Part shown: positions 61,850-64,000 of the stretch, piece by piece | Numbering within the stretch: position 1 is the stretch's first letter | Layout of the letters: the number at the start of each line of letters is the position of its first letter | Source: Himantopus leucocephalus | Lineage: Eukaryota > Chordata > Aves > Charadriiformes > Recurvirostridae | Length of the DNA stretch: 64,000 bases | Assembly (NCBI GenBank): GCA_003993805.1 | Contig: RSEF01000031.1 | Location: 53,177,295-53,241,294 of the forward strand | Direction of reading: 5' to 3' | The notes under the pieces: model-generated | Seen by the model: only the letters and a program-made list of their open reading frames with translations | Told to the model about the DNA's origin: nothing | Database searches by the model: none | Position numbers and translations under genes: made by a program

Positions 61850-62050
61850 TGCCCCTTGAAAATAATAATTAGCTGGAGAAAAGCACAGCAGTTTCAGCTG
61901 TCAAAAGGCACGAAATCCCAGTGTCACCAGTTTGATCAGCTCATTGATAGGATATGCAAAGACCTGTTCAGAAACGCAGGAGCAGCAGTGATAGGGATCG
62001 GCGTGTTTGTACTGTGTCAGTTTCAGGCAGTGAAAAAAATAGGATGATTG
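61850..62050. promoter_or_regulatory. weak conserved-element-like block
   Basis: Contains a TAATTAG core near 61867, an E-box CAGCTG at 61895-61900 overlapping a MEIS/PBX-like CTGTCAA at 61898-61904, and unique mixed-composition sequence. Regulatory call is inference only. Confidence 0.2.
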
Positions 62051-64000
62051 TCAAATTTGAGAAAGTAAAAATAAATCCCAGAACTTAAACAGAGTGAGTT
62101 ATAGTTCTAAGGATGATGTCTTAGCTAAGCTTTGCCATTCACTTTTCGAAAGAGTAAACAAAATACAGGCTAAAAATAATGCATAAGGAAAAAAAAAGAG
62201 ACAAAGAAGCAGGACAAAAGTCTTTCTAAACTGACTTGCTTTTTGGACATACAAAATATTAGTAACCATGCAAAACAGATTTTCCTTTGAGTTCCCAATG
62301 CATCAAATAAAACAAATATTTAAAGATTCCAACACTTTTTGTTACTGTTTTTATGTAATGGCAGACATACTTGGGGTTTCGCAAATCAAGAAAGTCACAG
62401 TTTCTGCCACTGCAAGTTTGTCACCTTTGCTAAACATAGCCTGTAGAGAGAGTGCACATTCACTCAGGTTGAAGGTCAAAACTTCAGGTTTTGTTTGCGT
62501 CTTTTGCAGAAAAGTACATTTTTTCCCAGTCGGCCGCTTTCCATTAGAAGCTGTGCATTTGTAAAAAGATTGGCTAAAGACTGGGGGCTCTTTGTGCAGG
62601 GCTCATCGTTTGCTGTATGCCTATATCGCGCTCAGCACACTAGAGACACGGCCTCCCGGGTTGTGGCTGACCATGGCTGGTGCAATACGAGAAATATTTG
62701 GGAAATAAAAACAGGGTGGGAACAGGGTAAGGAGTCGACAGAAAACAACTCCCCTGCCGTCCTTCTGCAGACTCTGCGCACCCACAAACACACAGACATA
62801 TGCAAATAAAAGCTGATGCATAAACCAGTGTTTGCCCAGTCTCTGGGAAAACATCGTCATCAATATTCTCACTTTGGGAAATAGACCCCTCGACAGCATC
62901 CTGCACGAGCAGCGCCTACCAGCCTGTCCTCTCTGCCTTCCAGGGGGAAGAAAAAAACCTTTATCATCATTTTGGAGGAAGGACAGGGGTTTCCTAGGAT
63001 TTTTCCGTGGGTATGAACGAACAAGAACAAACGTAATAGCAATTACCCTCCAACTGTAGCTGATTGTCTTACTCTAATCCGCTTCATCTTTTGATTTTGT
63101 TACAGCACTCAGAACGAGGTGAAAAATTTAAAAGCCCACGGGCCCAGCCAGGCACAGCTACCCGTGCACGCAGGCTGTTGCTCTGATTATATCCAGCCAG
63201 CACTTTATGAACACTTAAAAACTTTAAGCTGTTCCTACCTGGTTAAAACTGGAGGAACTCATTCCTGAGATTCAAACCCATTTGTCATTTCTCTTTCTAG
63301 CTAAAAGACAAACTCAGATGCGATTGTGATACGAAAAAGTTGCTCAAGTGGTACTTTTATTATCAAAAAGAAACCTAAGCTAATTCCAGAAGCATGCCAC
63401 TTAGGAGCTGAAGGCCTTTTGCATCAAGTCAGGGTAAACAGTTAAACTACCAGGGACTTTCCAAACACAAACAAAATTTTAAAATCTTAAGAAAGCACAC
63501 TGGATAATTTATAGTGATTTTTTATGTCTGGGAAACGCATCACATATAGTATTCTTACCACAATTTAAAAATAAGTTTTAAACTTTTACTTCCAAATATA
63601 TGGATTACACATAGTGACAGAATTTAAGAGAAAAACATTCATTGAGAGAGATCTAAATACACTTCAGCTTTTATGTGAAAAATAGCCACAATCCTGATCT
63701 GTTCTCAGTCAGTTGGACTTTTGCCAATATATAATAAGATTAAAATATAAGATTGAAAGATGTTTCAAGATACTTCTACAATAACTGGCCTAAGGGTGAA
63801 TTCTCATTTCTGTAGCTAGTACCTAAACACACAATCTATGAACAATTAAATAGGAAAGTAAATTTTTCATTCTTTTTTCCCTTAAAAGAAAAAAAAAAGA
63901 ATACTACTAATTCTGCTATAGACTATTTCAATTACAGCACTTCATGCCTTCCAACTCCAGTGCATTAAGTGAAACAGAAAGGTTATTCAGTTAAATTACA
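62051..64000. other. unique non-coding interval
   Basis: No gene recognised. Slightly CpG-enriched stretches lie at 62520-62780 (for example GTCGGCCGC, ATATCGCGC, CACGGCCTCCCGGG), where several short overlapping open frames occur on both strands without recognisable domains. Confidence 0.5.

Noticed and set aside
1..64000. CRISPR arrays, operons, tRNA or rRNA genes
   Set aside because: No regularly spaced repeats, no cloverleaf-type sequence noticed and no prokaryotic gene organisation.

Overview
This is AT-rich, non-coding vertebrate nuclear DNA, almost certainly from a bird. The evidence is a set of CR1 LINE (non-LTR retrotransposon) copies of avian type. They carry the ATTCTATG-octamer 3' end (near 8995-9010 on the + strand and 18738-18753 on the - strand) and C-terminal reverse-transcriptase protein segments such as EKDLGVLVD and RRLRGDLI. 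Other repeat families are sparse. There are no operons, ribosome-binding sites or dense ORFs, so this is not prokaryotic. I found no convincing protein-coding exon of a host gene and no tRNA, rRNA or known ncRNA. Apart from one 186-codon CR1 remnant, the open frames are short, compositionally biased or unrecognised.

Layout: 1-8 kb holds an ancient, strongly decayed CR1-like LINE relic (425-960), AT-rich unique DNA, a conserved-element-like block (6420-6760) and a compound trinucleotide/hexanucleotide microsatellite (7634-7759). 8.5-9 kb holds a CR1 with a 100-N gap. 10-16 kb holds a CpG-rich patch (10235-10505), the best enhancer-like block (12255-12690, three TAATTA cores plus a perfect octamer), an older CR1 piece (14965-15090) and a second CpG-rich patch (15345-15560). 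18.7-19.3 kb is an antisense CR1 with its 3' tail. 20.3 kb holds a 16-bp perfect palindrome around TAATTA. 30.2-31.3 kb holds two truncated antisense CR1 segments joined head to tail, with a second 100-N gap. 33.5-34.2 kb has antisense coding-like text of unknown identity. 36.6 kb holds another ancient CR1 relic. 40.46 kb is a strong G-quadruplex motif. 41.7-41.9 kb resembles a poly-A-tailed retrocopy end. 44.5 kb holds an apparent assembly duplication around 15 Ns. 47.9-48.5 kb holds a CR1 fragment with a 186-codon open frame. 52.05 kb is a solitary CR1 tail. From there to 64 kb is unique AT-rich DNA with small simple repeats.

The most economical reading is an intergenic or intronic gene desert of a bird genome. 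It may hold regulatory elements of a developmental gene outside the window, but that is inference from motif content and needs cross-species alignment. I found no new multi-gene system. All repeat calls rest on recognition of family sequence by eye, and their edges are approximate.
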